This document shows, one piece after another, positions 10,193 to 23,328 of a stretch of DNA of 64,000 nucleotides. Every line of letters begins with the position of its first letter. The first letter of the stretch is position 1. Below the pieces are notes generated by a model that worked only from the letters and a program-made list of their open reading frames with translations, was not told where the DNA came from and did no database searches. The DNA comes from Musa acuminata AAA Group (Eukaryota > Streptophyta > Magnoliopsida > Zingiberales > Musaceae), in assembly GCF_036884655.1 (NCBI RefSeq), contig NC_088335.1:39989001-40053000 (forward strand), written 5' to 3'. The translations under genes were made by a program, and so were the position numbers.

Positions 10193-13100
10193 ATGTCGCT
10201 TTCAAATCCCTTACGTGGCATACTTGATGTCAACCGCCTCACTGGTCCAAATTATACGGATTGGCTCCGTAACTTGAGAATTGTTCTCACAGCGGAGAAA
10301 ATCGTGCACATCCTTGATACAGTGATGCCTACGCCCGAAGAAGGGGCAAGCGAGGATGAGATCGCTCGCTACGTGAAGTACATTGATGACTCCACTCTTG
10401 CTCAGTGCTATATGTTGGGCTCTATGACTCCAGAGTTACAGAGACAACATGAAGAGATGGATGCCAGATCCATTCTCCTACATGTCCGTAAATTGTTTGA
10501 GGAACAGGGAAGGACTCAACGATATGAGATATCCAAAAGCCTTTTTCGCGCTAGGATGACTGAGGGGACACCGGTTCAGAACCATGTCCTAAAGATGATT
10601 GAGTGGATAGAGAAACTCACAGGTCTAGGAATGGTCCTAGAGGATAACTTGTGAGTGGACATTGTGCTTCAGTCCCTACCAGATTCCTTTTCACAGTTCA
10701 TAATGAATTTTAATATGAACAAGCTTGAGGTGACTCTCCCAAAGCTCCTCAATATGTTGAGGGAGGCAGAGAGTACTATTAAGAAAGAGAAGCCAGTTCT
10801 CTACACTGGTGAGACCAGAAAGAAAAGGAAAGCAGAAAGGTCCCTTAAGAAGGGAAAGGGCAAGGGCAAACAAGGTAAAGCAAAGGTTGCTAAGAAAGAC
10901 CCAGCAAAGGACAAAGGCCAGTGCTTCCACTGTGGTAAAGATGGGCATTGGAAGAGAAACTGCAAAGAGTACCTTGCAGAAAGGGTGAAACAAAAGCTTG
11001 ATGAAGCTTCAGGTACATTCATGATCAGTCTCCATTTGTCAGACTCTTATGATAACACATGGGTATTGGATACCGGTAGTGCTTATCAGATATGCAATTC
11101 ATTGCAGGTTCTAGCAAGGCCTAGGAGACTAGAGAGAGGCGAGATGGACCTCAAGATGGGTAATGGAGCAAAAGTTGCTGCATTAGCTGTTGGCGAGGTC
11201 GCCCTACATCTGCCTAATGGAGCTTTTATTGCATTAGATGCATGTTATTTTGTTCCTTCTATTATCAAAAACATTATCTCCATTTCATGTTTAACAGTTA
11301 GTAGATATAAATTTGTTTTTGAGAACAATGGTTGTTCGATATTATTAGATGATAAGATCATCATGAAAGGAACATTGCATAATGGTTTATTTATGTTAGA
11401 CACCACTCCACATATCATGAATGTAAATGTGTCCAAAAGGAAACGAGATGAGTTGAACAGTGTATACCTGTGGCATTGTAGGCTAGGTCACATCCATGAA
11501 AGAAAGATTCAAAAGTTGCTAAATGATGGATATCTAGATCCATTCGACTATGTGTCATATGCAACTTGTGAGCCTTGCATTCGTGGAAAACTGACCAAAT
11601 CTCCATTTAGTAGAACTGGAGAGAGAGCCAATGAGTTGTTGGAACTCATACATAGTGATATATGTGGACCCATGTCAACTCATGCCATTGGAGGTTACTC
11701 CTACTTCATTACATTTACTGATGATTTCTCAAGGTATGGATATGTGTACTTAATGAAGTACAAGTCCGAGGCCTTTGAGAAATTCAGAGAGTATAAGAAT
11801 GAGGTGGAGAACCAGACTGGAAAGAGTATCAAAACTCTTCGATCAGATCGAGGAGGTGAATACTTAAGTATAGAGTTTACTCAGTTTCTCAAGGACCATG
11901 GGATATTATCCCAATGGACACCTCCTTATACACCTCAGCTCAATGGTGTCTCTGAAAGGAGAAATCATACATTATTAGATATGGTACGGTCCATGATGAG
12001 TTTCGCTGACCTACCCATCTCATTCTGGGGATATGCCCTAGAAACCGCAGCTTACCTTCTGAACAGAGTTCCAATTAAGTCGGTAGTGTCTACACCATAT
12101 GAGATATGGAAAGGGAAGAAGCCTGATCTTAAGGTTGTTAAGATTTGGGGCTGCCCAGCCCACGTTAAAAGACACAACCCCGATAAGTTAGAATCAAGGA
12201 CAGAGCGATGCATATTTGTGGGTATTACTTCTATCATCCCGAGGACAAAAAAGTCTTTGTAGTTAAGAGAGCAGTGTTCCTTGAGAAGGAACACATTCTT
12301 GGCGGAGATAGTGGGAGAATGATAGAATTGAGCGAGGTTGGAGAACCAAGCTCAAGCACCACTCTACAGCCCGAGTCTGTTTAGGTACCTAATACACAAG
12401 TATCAACTTTACGTAGGTCTGATAGAGTATCCCATCCTCCTAAGAGATATGTGGGACATATTAGAGCAGAGGATGTAGAGGATATTGATCCTCAGACCTA
12501 TGAGGAGGCTATTATGAGTATAGACTCCGGGAAGTGGAAAGAAGCCATGAATTCTGAGATGGATTCTATGTACTCCAATAAGGTTTGGAACCTAGTTGAT
12601 GCGCCCGAAGGTATTGTACCCATCGGTTGCAAGTGGATCTTTAAGAAAAAGATCGGAGTAGATGGAAAGGTAGAGACCTATAAAGCAAGGCTAGTGGCTA
12701 AGGGGTATCGTCAAAGGCAAGGTGTTGACTACGACGAAACTTTCTCACCCGTAGCAATGCTAAAATCCATCAGAATTCTATTGGCTATTGCAGCACACTA
12801 TGATTATGAGATCTGGCAGATGGATGTGAAAACCGCATTCCTCAACGGGAACCTCGAGGAGGAGGTGTATATGATGCAACCTGAGGGATTCGTGTCCAAG
12901 AACTACCCAGATAAGGTGTGTAGGTTGCTTAGATCCATTTATGGACTAAAGCAAGCTTCCCGAAGTTGGAACATAAGATTTGATGAGGCAATCAGATCTT
13001 ATGACTTCGTTAAGAACGAAGATGAGCCTTGTGTATACAGAAAGGTAAGTGGGAGCGCTATCACCTTTTTGGTGTTATATGTGGATGACATCCTCATCAT

Positions 13101-14056
13101 TGGGAATGATGTAGGAATGCTATCCATAGTAAAGGCTTGGTTATCTAGACACTTCTCCATGAAGGACTTAGGGGAAGCATCCTATATTTTGGGGATTAGA
13201 ATCTATAGAGATAGATCCAAGAGGATGCTTGGCTTGTCCCAGTCCAGGTACATAGAAACTATTGTCAAAAGGTTTGGCATGGAAAATTCCAAGAGAGGTC
13301 TCATACCGATGAGACATGGGATATCGCTTTCTACGAGTATGTCCCCAAAGACTCCAGAAGAAAGGGCAAACATGGATATGATACCTTATGCCTCAGCAAT
13401 AGGGTCTATCATGTATGCCATGCTATGTACTAGGCCTGATATAGTGCATGCTCTGAGTGTCACGAGCAGGTATCAGGCGGATCCAGGCTTGGAGCACTGG
13501 AAAGCAGTAAAGTGTATCCTTAAGTACTTGAGAAGGACTAAGGATCTTTTACTAGTAAATGGAGGTAATAGCCTTAAGGTTGAAGGCTACACTGACTCAA
13601 GTTTTCAGTCTGATGTCGATGATAGCAAGTCGAATTCAGGGTATGTGTACACCTTGAATGGAGGAGCAGTGTGCTGGAAGAGTTCCAAGTAAGATACCAC
13701 TACTGACTCGACCACAGAGGCGGAGTACATTGCTGCATCAGATGCAGCAAAGGAGGGAGTCTGGGTGAAGATGTTCATCACAGATTTGGGAGTCGTTCCG
13801 AATAGCGAGAAGTCGACTTCCTTATATTGCGACAACTATGGGGCGATTACTCAAATAAGGGAACCCGAGTCTCATCAGAAGTGTTCTGAGGAGGTTCCAG
13901 CTTATCAGAGAGATCGTAACCCGAGGAGATGTAGCAGTGGAAAGAGTTCCATCCGAAGATAACATTGCAGATCCACTGACAAAGCCGTTGTCTCAGATTG
14001 TCTTTGAGCGTCACAGGAGTCTGATGGGGATCAGACACATAGGTGATTGGCTTTAG
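10193..14056 (+). pseudogene. Copia gag-pol polyprotein, disrupted
   Basis: Reads gag from the ATG at 10193, with a CCHC zinc knuckle [14 protein letters not shown] at about 10922-10963. The protease motif WVLDTGS follows at about 11060. Then come the integrase HHCC region (HCRLGH, CEPC), the core with DDE residues ([22 protein letters not shown]), reverse transcriptase with YVDDILI at about 13080, and RNase H ending GDWL-stop at 14056. Breaks: TGA at 10652 where the minus-strand relative has Cys; a deletion/frameshift near 12218-12262; a TAG near 12382 (CAG in the relative); a TAA at 13690 (CAA in the relative); and a frameshift near 13885. The catalytic motifs themselves survive, so decay is recent. 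The lineage looks Tork/Angela-like, which I would not assert without a tree. Confidence 0.93.
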
Positions 14057-14070
14057 GTCAAGTGGGAGAT

Positions 14071-15563
14071 TGCTAGTCATAGGTGCCCAGCAAGCCAATC
14101 ACGTGAGTGATGGCACGTGTGACTTGATACAGAATCTTTTTGCTTATTATATTTTGGCGTATATCACTTTATAACTATTGCATAAATGTATATATATATT
14201 GTGATGTCCTTGGATTTGTGCAATGGGAATCGGATCGTGATGAGATCACGATAATGAGATCGATTCACCTTTAAACACATATCCTAAATAATCCCGGTCA
14301 TAGGTTACTCGAGAAGGACATCGTGATAACCGGATAGACTGGTGTGCTGTATACCCGTCCATATGATGGATGCAGCTGGTCTCATAACTGCTCGTGTAGG
14401 GACACTAGGGATACAGTACAGGTGCTCATTGGAGAATGAGTTCACTGATTGATCCGCTTACGGAATGCTGGATGGTTGATGATGCCTTATTGTCAGACAG
14501 CGATTCCATAGTCCTAGTGGTGTATCTGGTCCTTAGACTTGAGACACCAAAGATGTCCTGTATGAGTGCTCCACTCTTTGATACCAGACTTATAGGTTTG
14601 GCTGTCCCAGATCTAGTACATCTGGTCATTGGGAGTGGTAGTCGACCTTATGAGGGCTATTGAGTGTCGACAGAGGATCATCCACTCTCGGCGTCATGAG
14701 AGGAATATCCCATGTGTTCTTGCTCAAACAAATCCCTGGCCAGGGTCATTCGGGTTGAGAGAGAAAGAGTTCTCCGGGAGAATCCGATTAGAGCGAGACT
14801 TGAGTAGAAATCGTATGGGTCTGACAGCACCATGCTCGATATACGGTCTCTGAGATATTAGATGGATGAGGGACTATAGGTACATGGTAATTGAGGACAG
14901 ACAGGTCCAATTGATTGGATTCCCCTGTATCGTCTGGGGACTACGGCGTAGTGGCCTAGTACGTCCGTAGTCGATGAGTCGAGTGAATTATTACAGAGAT
15001 AATAATTCACTGAGTTAGAAGGAGTTCTGACAGGTATGACTCACGGCCAGCTCGATATTGGGCCTAGAGGGTCACACACATATGGTAGGCATTGCGATGA
15101 GTAGAGGTTCGGATATGAGATATCCGACGGAGCCCTTGTCTTATTGGATGCAGATCCAATACCCACTAGGGAAGGACCCATTAGGGTTTGACACGGGATC
15201 TATATAAATAGGAGGGATTCACAGCCTCATAGGCTAGAGTCTTTGCTTGCCCTTCCTATTCTCCTCTCCCTCTCCACCTCAGAGTAGGCTTGGAGTTTTG
15301 AGGAGCGTCGTCGCAACCCTGCTGTGTGGATCACCGCTAGAGAGGAGGACGCTTGACCTCCTTCACCCTCTCCTAAGGATCTGCAAGGAAATAGGGATAT
15401 ACGATCTCCCTAGGTAACACAATCTCTATACGCAGTTTTGTGTTTTGCGGATTTTTGCACACCAATCTTCGCACGACGACGAACATCTTTTTGGGAATCG
15501 GGGATTTTTGTTTTCTTGTTCTTCCGCTACGCATATGATGTCGCCCCCCATGATTTCCCAACA
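14071..15563 (+). repeat. 3' LTR of the young copia
   Basis: Same length as the 5' LTR, with intact TG and CA termini (ends TTTCCCAACA) and followed by the TSD GTATA. The TATA box is TATATAAATA at 15201-15210. Confidence 0.95.
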
Positions 15564-16550
15564 GTATATATCTTTATTGTTTATTTTTCGTAAAATCAAC
15601 ATGTTATTTATTTATACTATATCTCTTATTTTTTAGAAATATATCGTTTTCAAATCTCTTACGTGGCATACTTACCGTTAACCGCCTCATTGGTCCAAAT
15701 TATATTGATTGGCTCCATAACCTGAGAATTATTCTCACGATAGAGAAAATTATATACATTCTTGATACAGTGATGCTTACACCCGAGGAAGGGGCATGCG
15801 AGGATGAGATCACTCATTATGTGAAGTACATAAATGACTTCACTCTTACTTAGTGTTATATGTTGGGCTCTATGACTCCTGAATTATAAAGACAATATGA
15901 AATGATGGATGCCAAATCTATTCTTTTGCATCTCTATAAATTGTTTGAGGAACAGGAAATGACTTATTTTGAGATGGATTCCATATACTCCAACAAGGTT
16001 TGAAACCTAGTTAATGCACCTAAAGGTATTATACCTATTGGTTGCAAAAGGATATTCAAGAAGAAAACCAGAGTAGATAGAAAGATAGAGACCTATAAAG
16101 CAAAGCTTAGTGGCTAATGAGTCTCATCAAATGCAAAGTGTTGATTATGCAAAGTGGCTAATGAGTCTCATCAAAAGCAAAGCTTAAGGTATTATACTTT
16201 AAGAGAACCAAACAGTTGCTAGACTTCTTGGTTGCCATCTCCTTTTCTTCTCTCCCCTTCTTCTCCTCAACTAGTACGTGTGGAGATTTGGACAGCAAGT
16301 TAAGGAGTGTCTTCGCAGCTCCTACCGTGTGGATTATCGCTAGAGAGGAGGCCGCTTGACCTCTTTAATCCTCTCTTACAGATTTGTAGGAATTCAGGGA
16401 TATACGATCTCTCTATGTAATACAACTATCTTACATGTGATTTTTAATTTTTATGGGTTTTTTTTGCGATGAATACCTTTTTAGAAAATCTAGGATTTTA
16501 TTTTATGTTCTTCCGCTGCGCATGTGATGTCGCCCCTAGAATTCCCTACA
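15564..16550 (+). pseudogene. 3' remains of the older copia: gag scrap, RT scrap and LTR end
   Basis: The sequence at about 15650-15966 matches the young element's gag start but with several stops. At about 15968 it jumps to the RT segment around the GWKWIFKKK equivalent, so most of pol is deleted. From about 16220 it matches the last ~330 bases of the copia LTR and ends CCCTACA at 16550. Confidence 0.8.
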
Positions 16551-17524
16551 CATGACCAGTTTATGGGCTAGCCCAACCTAGCTCAATATTATTATTGGAT
16601 TCGAGCCCAAACATTGATTGAACAAAATCAGACTTGATTAGTCAATTCAGGGTGATTCCGAATTGATTGACTTATTCAAGTTAGGTTTACCTAATTTAAA
16701 CCTACTCTAGTCCAAATTATACTAGTCTAGAGTAATTGTAGACTAGTTAAATGAGGATTAGAGATTAGTTCAACTAGGTTTTAGTTAAATTGAGTTTAAT
16801 ATGATCGATTGAACTAGGATTCAAGTCAATTGAGGGTTATTGTTAGTATTTGACATGAATAATGTTTAAAAGAGATATTTTTAATATGTTATTTCATCCT
16901 GACATGACTAGTATGAGATAATGTTATTACCCTATTGAGGGTAGATAGGACGATTCCCTTCAGGGATTAACGAACCGTTATACGTAGTGGATGGACAGTT
17001 CCTCCATCCGTTGTTGGGAGGAATGTATCCCTACTTTGGCGGGTGAGAGACACCACTCCATCCATTGTTAGGAGAGTGATATAAGTTTGCCTCCATCCTC
17101 TGTTAGGAGAATACAAACTTATCCTATACAATAAAGTCTTTCTATCTGTTGTTGAGGGAGTACTCATTCGGGTATTTGATATATGCCAATAGGATACTTG
17201 ATTTTTGATCATGTATTCTTTTTGAGTTAACTATTGGGGTTACTGCTTAGCATTAGCATTGTTGAATTATCTTTATTTTTTATTTTCAAAGTAGCCTCCC
17301 ACTAGCACTAAATCAGATTTCAATGAAGAGCAAACCTTCCTCTACTGCTAGATAGAGCCATATGAGTGATTCATTGAGTTAACATAACTATGTTTACTTT
17401 TCAATTTGATAAATAAATAAATTATAATAAATATTTATAAATTATAAATAAAGTGATATTTATCTACTTAGCTCTAATGTGTGGAAAGATATGATCTTGA
17501 AAAAAAAAAATCTAGGATGTAACA
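16551..17524 (+). repeat. Gypsy 5' LTR, right portion
   Basis: Resumes the gypsy LTR and matches about 30245-31148. It includes degenerate copies of a unit like CCATCCGTTGTTGGGAG at about 17000-17160 and ends GGATGTAACA. The 3' LTR has fewer copies of the unit. Confidence 0.82.
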
Positions 17525-17532
17525 TCTTTGTA

Positions 17533-17544
17533 TGGTATCAGAGC
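17533..17544 (+). promoter_or_regulatory. Primer-binding site of the gypsy element
   Basis: TGGTATCAGAGC, complementary to initiator tRNA-Met, eight bases after the LTR end. Confidence 0.88.
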
Positions 17545-20249
17545 ATGGCCTAAGGCCTTAGGTGTTTAAGTCCTTTGATTGCCTTTGACCGATGATTATT
17601 TTTAATCTATTATAGGAGTAATTGAGCCAATTTTAAAGAATAGCGGTCCTATCACTTGGAGTGCTCATGGTCGCAATGCTACTAGTCTATACACTTGGAG
17701 AGGTGTTCGAGCAAATAATAACCTGGAAGTTCCATACATCATAGAGCAAACCCAATCCTTACATATACCTATTACTGATTATATGTCAGCTTCTCCAACT
17801 TCGTAGAATGCATCTCATGCCCTAGCACCCATCAATACTCCAAATAATGTATACAAAGTCCTCAATGCTATTAGATGATGCTTCGAGTGTTAGAAGGAGC
17901 GAGATAAAGTTCTGCGGGGAGGAAATAATACCTTGGATCACTTTAAGAGATTGGGACTCTCAATTTTTAAGGGCAAACCAGATCCAATCTTTGCTAAATA
18001 TTAGATTTGTCAAGTAGAGAAGACATTAGAAGCTATTGAATGTAAGGAAAATCAGAAGGTGCCTTACGCTTCTTTTATTTTGGAAGGGAAAATAGACACT
18101 TGGTGGACCTAAAAAAGGAGGTTGTTATAGGCTAGAGGTGTTGAATCTCGGATTTTGATGATGAAATCAATTGATGAGTTTCGATATAATCTGCGTTTTG
18201 AGTGATGCAGGACTAACTTTGATTAGAAAAGGCAAATTGATTAAAGCAGGAAGAATTGGATGTTGGGCCAAAGTAAACATGTTAGAAGATTGGACGTTGG
18301 ACCAGAGGATCAGTCGACGTGTCGGCAAAAGGCTTCGTGCCGTGAATTCGGGCATCGGGTCGAAGGATCGGACATTGTGCCAAGAAGATCGGAAGTTGCG
18401 GGAGTCAACATGCTGATTGGGCAATACGTCGAAGGATCAGATAAAGTGCTAGAAGAACCAATGATATACCGAAAAATATATGATTAAGTGCTTTGTAATA
18501 ATTTTCCTAGATCGAGTTAGTTTAGGTCTAATTGAGTCGGCATTGGGGTGAAATAATGTAACTTAATTATGAGCCAATTGGGCCTAAATTGAGAGTGATT
18601 TTAGGCCTATTAAGAGGCTCATTCAATGACCCAAATGTTGGGTCAAGAGGTGTCACCATCGTAACAGGTGGTAGAATCATCTGTGAGTTGGAAAACTAAA
18701 AAAACCTAGTCTCCGAGGCTGTCAGGCAATGGTACTGCCTAGTGATAGTGTGTCAGGTGGTGGTATCGCCAGACTGGGTGGTGGTACTATCCAATGTCAG
18801 GCTACAAGCGGTGGTACCATCCAATGTCAAGCTGTAGGCGATGGTACCGCTCGTACTCGGAAGACCCAAAAATTTAAATTTTTGGCTCCATGATTAAAAT
18901 TGCTTTGACTTGAATTCAAGATATGTATCAATATAACATATTGATAGGGGGAGTTTAGTTTAAACTCTGTTATCAATTGATTGTCATTATAAAAAAGGGG
19001 GAGATTGTTGAATCTCAGATTTTGATAATGAAATCAATTGATGAGTTTCGATCTAATCTGCGTTTTGAGTGACGTAGGGCTAATTTCAATCAAAAAAGAT
19101 AAATTGATATTGGGCCTAGAGGGTCACACACATATGGTAAGCATTACGATGAGTAGAGGTTCGGATATGAAATATCCACCGGAGCTCCTATCTTATTAGA
19201 TATCCAATAAGCCCCTGAATTATTGGATCTTCTTAATGAGATTCAATAAGAGCCCATGAGAGATTATTGGATAAAGATCTACTAATTTAAGAGACTTGGA
19301 TAATTGGATGAGATCCAATACCCAATAGGGCAGGATCCATTATGGTTAAATTGATATGGGACCTCTATAATAGGAGGGAACTGGTGGTTCATAGGCTAGA
19401 GCTTTTTATTTGCCTTCTTCTATTCTCCACCTCTTCTCCACCTCAGAGCAGGCTTGGAGATTTGAGGAGCGTCATCGCAGCCCTGTTGTGTGGATCATCA
19501 CTCGAGAGGAGGGCACTTGACCTCCTTCACCCTCTCCTAGATATTTGCAATGATTCAAGGATATACGATCTCCCTATGTAACACAATCTCTCACACACGT
19601 AGTTTTTTATTTCACGGATTTTTGTGTACTAATCTTCGCACGATGACGAACATATCTTTAGGAATTAGTGATTTTATTTTTATTATTTCACTATGCACGT
19701 GATTTTATTTTTACCTAAATTATGAAAATACCCCTCAGAATTTAGAAAATTCTCTACTTATCCCTGATTTCAGAAAAATATTAATTAATTAAAAATTTTA
19801 ATTGATTATTATTTTGTATTATTATCTAGTAGTACTTCATGATGATGATTTATACATGTGATGTATGATATGTGGATGGATGATTATGGACCATGTGATG
19901 TATGTACTTGTGATTATTATTATTGGGGCCTACGAGTCACCATTTTATTTCTCGTTTATTGTCGGGTCTGCGTACCTATGATTAAGTTGTAATCACGCAA
20001 GGAGACACAATGGGAGTGTGGAAGCGATAGCGGGACCCACGAGATGAACAATCATGATGCATGGAGATGCGTCGAGATGCCGACGGAATCGACGAGGACG
20101 AGATGGACGATTACAGGACATAGAGATATACCGCTGCACACATAGATCTTGATATCAGTGATTAGGCCCACTAGCTCGGGTTTGATCATATTAGGTTGTG
20201 GTCCATAATCATCTGGTATAATTGCTCATATGATGTGTAATTGTTTATA

Positions 20250-20471
20250 CACCTACTATATATATATATGTATATATATATACATATATGTATATACATA
20301 AACATATATACATATATTTATATATTTATATATATATATATATGTATATACATGTATATATATATGTATATACATATATATATACATATATATAATATAT
20401 ATATACATATATATAATATATATATACATATATATACATATATATGTATATATACATACATACATATATAT

Positions 20472-20502
<31 letters not shown>

Positions 20503-20537
20503 TACATACATATATATATATATACATACATATATAT

Positions 20538-20592
<55 letters not shown>

Positions 20593-20617
20593 CATATATA
20601 TATATATATATACATAC

Positions 20618-20648
<31 letters not shown>

Positions 20649-20868
20649 CACATATATATATATACATATATATATACATATACATATATATACATATACA
20701 TATATATATATATATGTATACATATATATACATATACATATATATATATATGTATACATATATATGTATATATATATGTATACATATATTTATATATATA
20801 TATATGTATACATATATGTATACATATATATGTATACATATATACATATATACATATATATGTATACA

Positions 20869-20937
<69 letters not shown>

Positions 20938-21010
20938 GTATACATATATATATATGTATACATATATATATATGTATATTTATATATATATAAATATATT
21001 TATATATGTC
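20250..21010. repeat. Compound (TA)n/(TATACA)n microsatellite, about 760 bp
   Basis: Nearly pure alternation of TATATA, TACATA and TATGTA. It lies where other copies of the same copia leader hold only a short ATATGTATATATAT segment (e.g. 9510-9560), so it is an expansion inside this copy. Long apparent ORFs on both strands (Tyr/Ile repeats) come from the repeat. Confidence 0.97.
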
Positions 21011-21289
21011 GAATAGGACGACAATCACAAGGAGTTGTGATCGGCTAGAGTTGTCTACCTTTTGGGCTTAGTGTGATTGGTCAAGTCCCTCGAGGTTACA
21101 CTAAGACGCTGATTGGATCCCAATCCCCACTAGAAGTCTACTGGAGACTTTCGTTTCACATGCTGAGGGTGTTGCATGACTTGCCAGTAAAATAGTGGGA
21201 GCATATTAAGATAGAAGTCCATATTTTGATTGTTTGTTTTTTACAAAATATGCATGTTATTCATTTCTACTGCATCTTTATTTTCAAAA

Positions 21290-23328
21290 AATATCGCATT
21301 CAAATCCCTTACATGGCATGCTTGATGTCAACCGCCTTACTAGTCCAAATTATACGGATTGGCTTTGTAACTTGAGAATTGTTCTCACGGTGGAGATAAT
21401 TACGTATGTCCTTGATACAATGATGCCTACGCCCGAGGAAGGGGTAAGCGAGGATGAGATCACTCACTATGTGAAGTACATTGATGACTCCACTCTTGCT
21501 CAATGCTACATATTGGGCTTTATGACTCCTGAGTTACAAAGAAAATATTAAAAGATGAACGTCAGATCCATTCTCCTATATGTCCTCAATTTGTTTGAGA
21601 AACATGGAAGGACTCAACGATATGAGATATCCAAGAGGCTTTTCCGCGCTAGGATGATTTAGGGGACACTAGTTCAAAACTATGTCTTAAAAATGATTGA
21701 GTGGATAGAGAAACTCACAGGTCTAGGAATGATCCTAGATGATTATGTGTGGACATTGTGCTTCAATCCCTACCAGATTATTCCTTTTTATAATTTATAA
21801 TGAATTTTAATATGAACAAGCTTGAGGTGACTCTCTCAGAGCTCCCCAATATAATGAGGGAGGTAGAGAGCACTATCAAAAAGGAGAAGTCAGTTCTCTA
21901 CACTAGTGAGACCAGAAAGAAAAGGAAAGCAGAAAAGTCCCTTAAGAAGGGCAAGGGCAAGGGCAGACCAGGAAAAGCAAAGGTTGCTAAGAAAAACCCA
22001 ACAAAGGATAAAGGTCAATACTTACACTATGGCAAAGATGGGTACTGGAAGAGGAACTACAAAGAGTATCTTGTAGAGAGGGCAAAACAGAAGCTTGGAG
22101 AAGCTTCAGGTACATTCATGATCAATCTCCATTTGTCAAACTCTTATTATAACACATGAGTATTGGATACTGATAGTGATTATCATATTTATAATTCGTT
22201 GCAGGTTTTGACAAGGCCTACGAGATTGGTGAGAGACGAGATGGGCCTCAAGATAGGTAGTGGATCAAAAGTTGTTGTAGTAGTTATTAGCGAGGTCACC
22301 CTACATCTGCCTGGTAGAGCTGTTATTATATTGGATGCATGTTATTTTATTCATTCTATTATTAAAAATATTATTTTCATTTCATGTTTGATAGTCAGTG
22401 GATATAAATTAGTTTTTGAGAACAATAGTTGTTTAATATTATTGGATGATGAGATCATCACGAGAGGAACATTGCATAATGGTTTATTTATGTTAGACAC
22501 TACTCCATATATCATGAATGTAAGTGTATCTAAGAGGAAACGAGATGAGGTGAATAGTGCATACCTGTGATATTATAGGCTAGGTCATATCAATGAGGAA
22601 AATATTCAAAAGTTGTTAAATGATAAATATCTAGATCCATTCGACTATGAGTCATATGCAATCTACGAGCCTTGCTTTCATAGAAAACTGACCAATTCTT
22701 CATTTAGTAAAATTAGAGAAAGAGCCACTGAACTATTGAAACTCATATAGGGTGATGTATGTGGACCCATGTCAACTCATGTCATTGGTGGTTACTTCTA
22801 CTTTATTACCTTTATTGATGATTTCTCAAGGTATAGACATGTGTACTTAATGAAGTACAAGTCTGAAGTCTTTGAAAAATTCAGAGAGTATAAGAATGAA
22901 GTAGAGAACCAGACTAGAAAGAGTATCAAGATTATTCGATTAGATCGAGGAGGTGAGTACTTAAGTACAGAGTTTACCTAGTTCCTCAAGGACCATGAGA
23001 TTCTATCCCAATGGACACCTCCTTATACACTTCAGCTTAATGGTGTATCTGAAAAGAGAAATCATATGCTGTTAGACATGGTACAGTCCATGATGAGTTT
23101 CGTTGACCTACCCATCTCATTCTGGGGATATGCCCTAGAGACCGTAGCTTACCTTCTAAACAGAGTTCCAACTAAGTCGGTAGTATCTACACCATATAAG
23201 ATATGAAAAGGGAAGAAGCCCGATCTTAATGTTGTTAAGATTTGGGGCTGCCCTGCCTATGTTAAAAGATACAACCCCGATAAGTTTGAATCAAGGACGG
23301 CACGGTGAAAGTTCGTGGGATACAACCC
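21290..23328 (+). pseudogene. Copia gag-pol fragment
   Basis: Matches the young element from its gag start to the integrase C-terminal part. Recognisable pieces are gag (NRLTSPNYTDWLCNLRIVLT), the knuckle region near 22010-22060, the integrase core ([20 protein letters not shown] at 22800-22860) and [13 protein letters not shown]. There are many nonsense changes; RT and RNase H are absent. Confidence 0.88.

Larger units (their letters stand above)
6926..15563 (+). mobile_element. Full-length Ty1/copia LTR retrotransposon (young copy, TSD GTATA)
   Basis: Two 1493 bp LTRs (6926-8418 and 14071-15563) flank a complete internal region. The 5 bp duplication GTATA lies at 6921-6925 and 15564-15568. 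A primer-binding site follows the 5' LTR at 8420. A polypurine tract AAGTGGGAGAT precedes the 3' LTR. The domain order gag-PR-IN-RT-RNase H is copia. By eye the LTRs differ at roughly 35 sites, about 2.3 %, so the insertion is recent compared with its surroundings. The gene is no longer intact. Confidence 0.96.
5528..16550 (+). mobile_element. Decayed Ty1/copia element (older copy), interrupted by a young copy of the same family
   Basis: Only the first ~15 bases of its 5' LTR remain (TGCTAGTCATAGGTG at 5528). A deletion then jumps to the leader (about 5543-6925), which resembles 8790-10110 of the young element. After the young insertion the leader resumes at 15564, followed by a gag remnant (about 15650-15966), a fused RT scrap (about 15968-16180) and an LTR 3' end (about 16220-16550). 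The left flank CATAT and right flank CATGA look like a TSD with a small deletion on the right. Confidence 0.8.
19089..23328 (+). mobile_element. Decayed Ty1/copia copy, truncated at both ends
   Basis: Starts inside the copia LTR (matches from about 15050 of the young element), then a leader, a TA-rich expansion, gag (about 21290 on) and pol as far as integrase (to about 23328). It then falls abruptly back into the surrounding LTR. The knuckle is damaged ([14 protein letters not shown]) and stops are frequent. The missing 5' LTR start and 3' half point to deletions after insertion. Confidence 0.82.

Noticed and set aside
20241..21048. Long Tyr/Ile-rich ORFs on both strands
   Set aside because: Pure product of the TA/TACA microsatellite.
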